13,216 nucleotides of DNA, from assembly GCA_003452395.1 (NCBI GenBank), contig DMOI01000063.1, forward strand, positions 1 through 13,216, read 5' to 3'. Below, piece after piece: positions 13,064-13,216 of the stretch. The first letter of the stretch is position 1. Each line of letters opens with the position of its first letter. The stretch comes from Clostridiales bacterium (lineage in GTDB: Bacteria > Bacillota > Clostridia > Lachnospirales > UBA12420). A model generated the notes under the pieces. It was not told the DNA's origin. It did no database searches and saw only the letters and a list, made by a program, of their open reading frames with translations. Made by a program: the position numbers and the translations under genes.

Positions 13064-13110
13064 TTTTGTCGCCACTACTTTTTAGGAATAAAAAGTAAAC
13101 AGTGACAAAA
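13064..13110 (+). promoter_or_regulatory. Leader hairpin after P4
   Basis: TTTTGT (13064-13069) pairs with ACAAAA (13105-13110), CACT (13073-13076) with AGTG (13101-13104), and ACTTTTT (13077-13083) with AAAAAGT (13090-13096). The loop is 6 bases, with a CGC bulge on the left and an AAAC bulge on the right. No T-tract follows, so it is not a terminator. It would form at the 5' end of the P4 transcript or within longer ones. Confidence 0.55.
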
Positions 13111-13216
13111 AATGTAAGCACCATGATAATTGAATAAAGTAGCAACGAATTAAAAACGATTACTAGAAACTAATCATTAATAGTAATTAAATAAACACAC
13201 GTAACAAACCAGAAGA
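13111..13216 (+). other. Probable leader of a stable-RNA (rRNA) operon continuing past the window
   Basis: No open frame of note and no 16S start are reached. Four tandem near-perfect promoters followed by an untranslated AT-rich leader with a hairpin are typical of Firmicutes rrn operons. The operon type is inferred from context only; a tRNA cluster is the main alternative. Confidence 0.5.

Overview
This is an AT-rich, low-GC Gram-positive (Firmicutes, most likely Clostridia) chromosome segment. The evidence is a PolC-type DNA polymerase III, Mini-ribonuclease 3, a family II Mn-dependent pyrophosphatase, a SpoVB/YtgP-type flippase, purine-rich Shine-Dalgarno sites and consensus sigma-A promoters. 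Every recognised gene is on the + strand. I cannot name the species.

Region 1 (1-2120) is accessory and is the unusual part. The window opens inside the 3' end of a group II intron, with domain V at 30-62 and domain VI at 66-102. This runs directly into an open frame that encodes a type IV prepilin N-terminus fused to a long C-type-lectin/FGE-sulfatase-like domain. The last ~130 bp of that frame are the variable repeat (VR) of a diversity-generating retroelement (DGR). About 130 bp further on lies an avd accessory-gene remnant, broken by an amber codon and truncated, fused directly to a 5'-truncated template repeat (TR). VR and TR differ at nine TR adenines plus two G-to-C positions at the 3' end. 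No reverse transcriptase is present in the window. The likely picture is a surface-displayed, retro-diversified pilin whose 5' exon lies upstream and is joined by group II splicing. Its local TR/avd copy has decayed, so diversification would need components from elsewhere.

Region 2 (2216-4645) is a run of housekeeping genes: truA and ppaC, closely spaced, then a MazG-like nucleotide pyrophosphohydrolase and a DUF1858 small protein. An imperfect hairpin repeat separates ppaC from the MazG-like gene.

Region 3 (4646-9146) is polC, transcribed from an extended -10 promoter placed just after a terminator and closed by an intrinsic terminator. Region 4 (9158-10108) is a TPR-like protein of unknown function with a perfect consensus promoter. 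Its terminator overlaps the -35 box of the next promoter. Region 5 (10151-12631) holds mrnC, an SMR-like membrane protein and a SpoVB/YtgP/MurJ-family flippase, followed by a terminator.

Region 6 (12638-13216) has no gene. It carries four tandem strong sigma-A promoters, three of them in 129-bp direct repeats, followed by a structured leader. This is the layout expected just upstream of an rRNA (or other stable RNA) operon, which would begin beyond the right edge.
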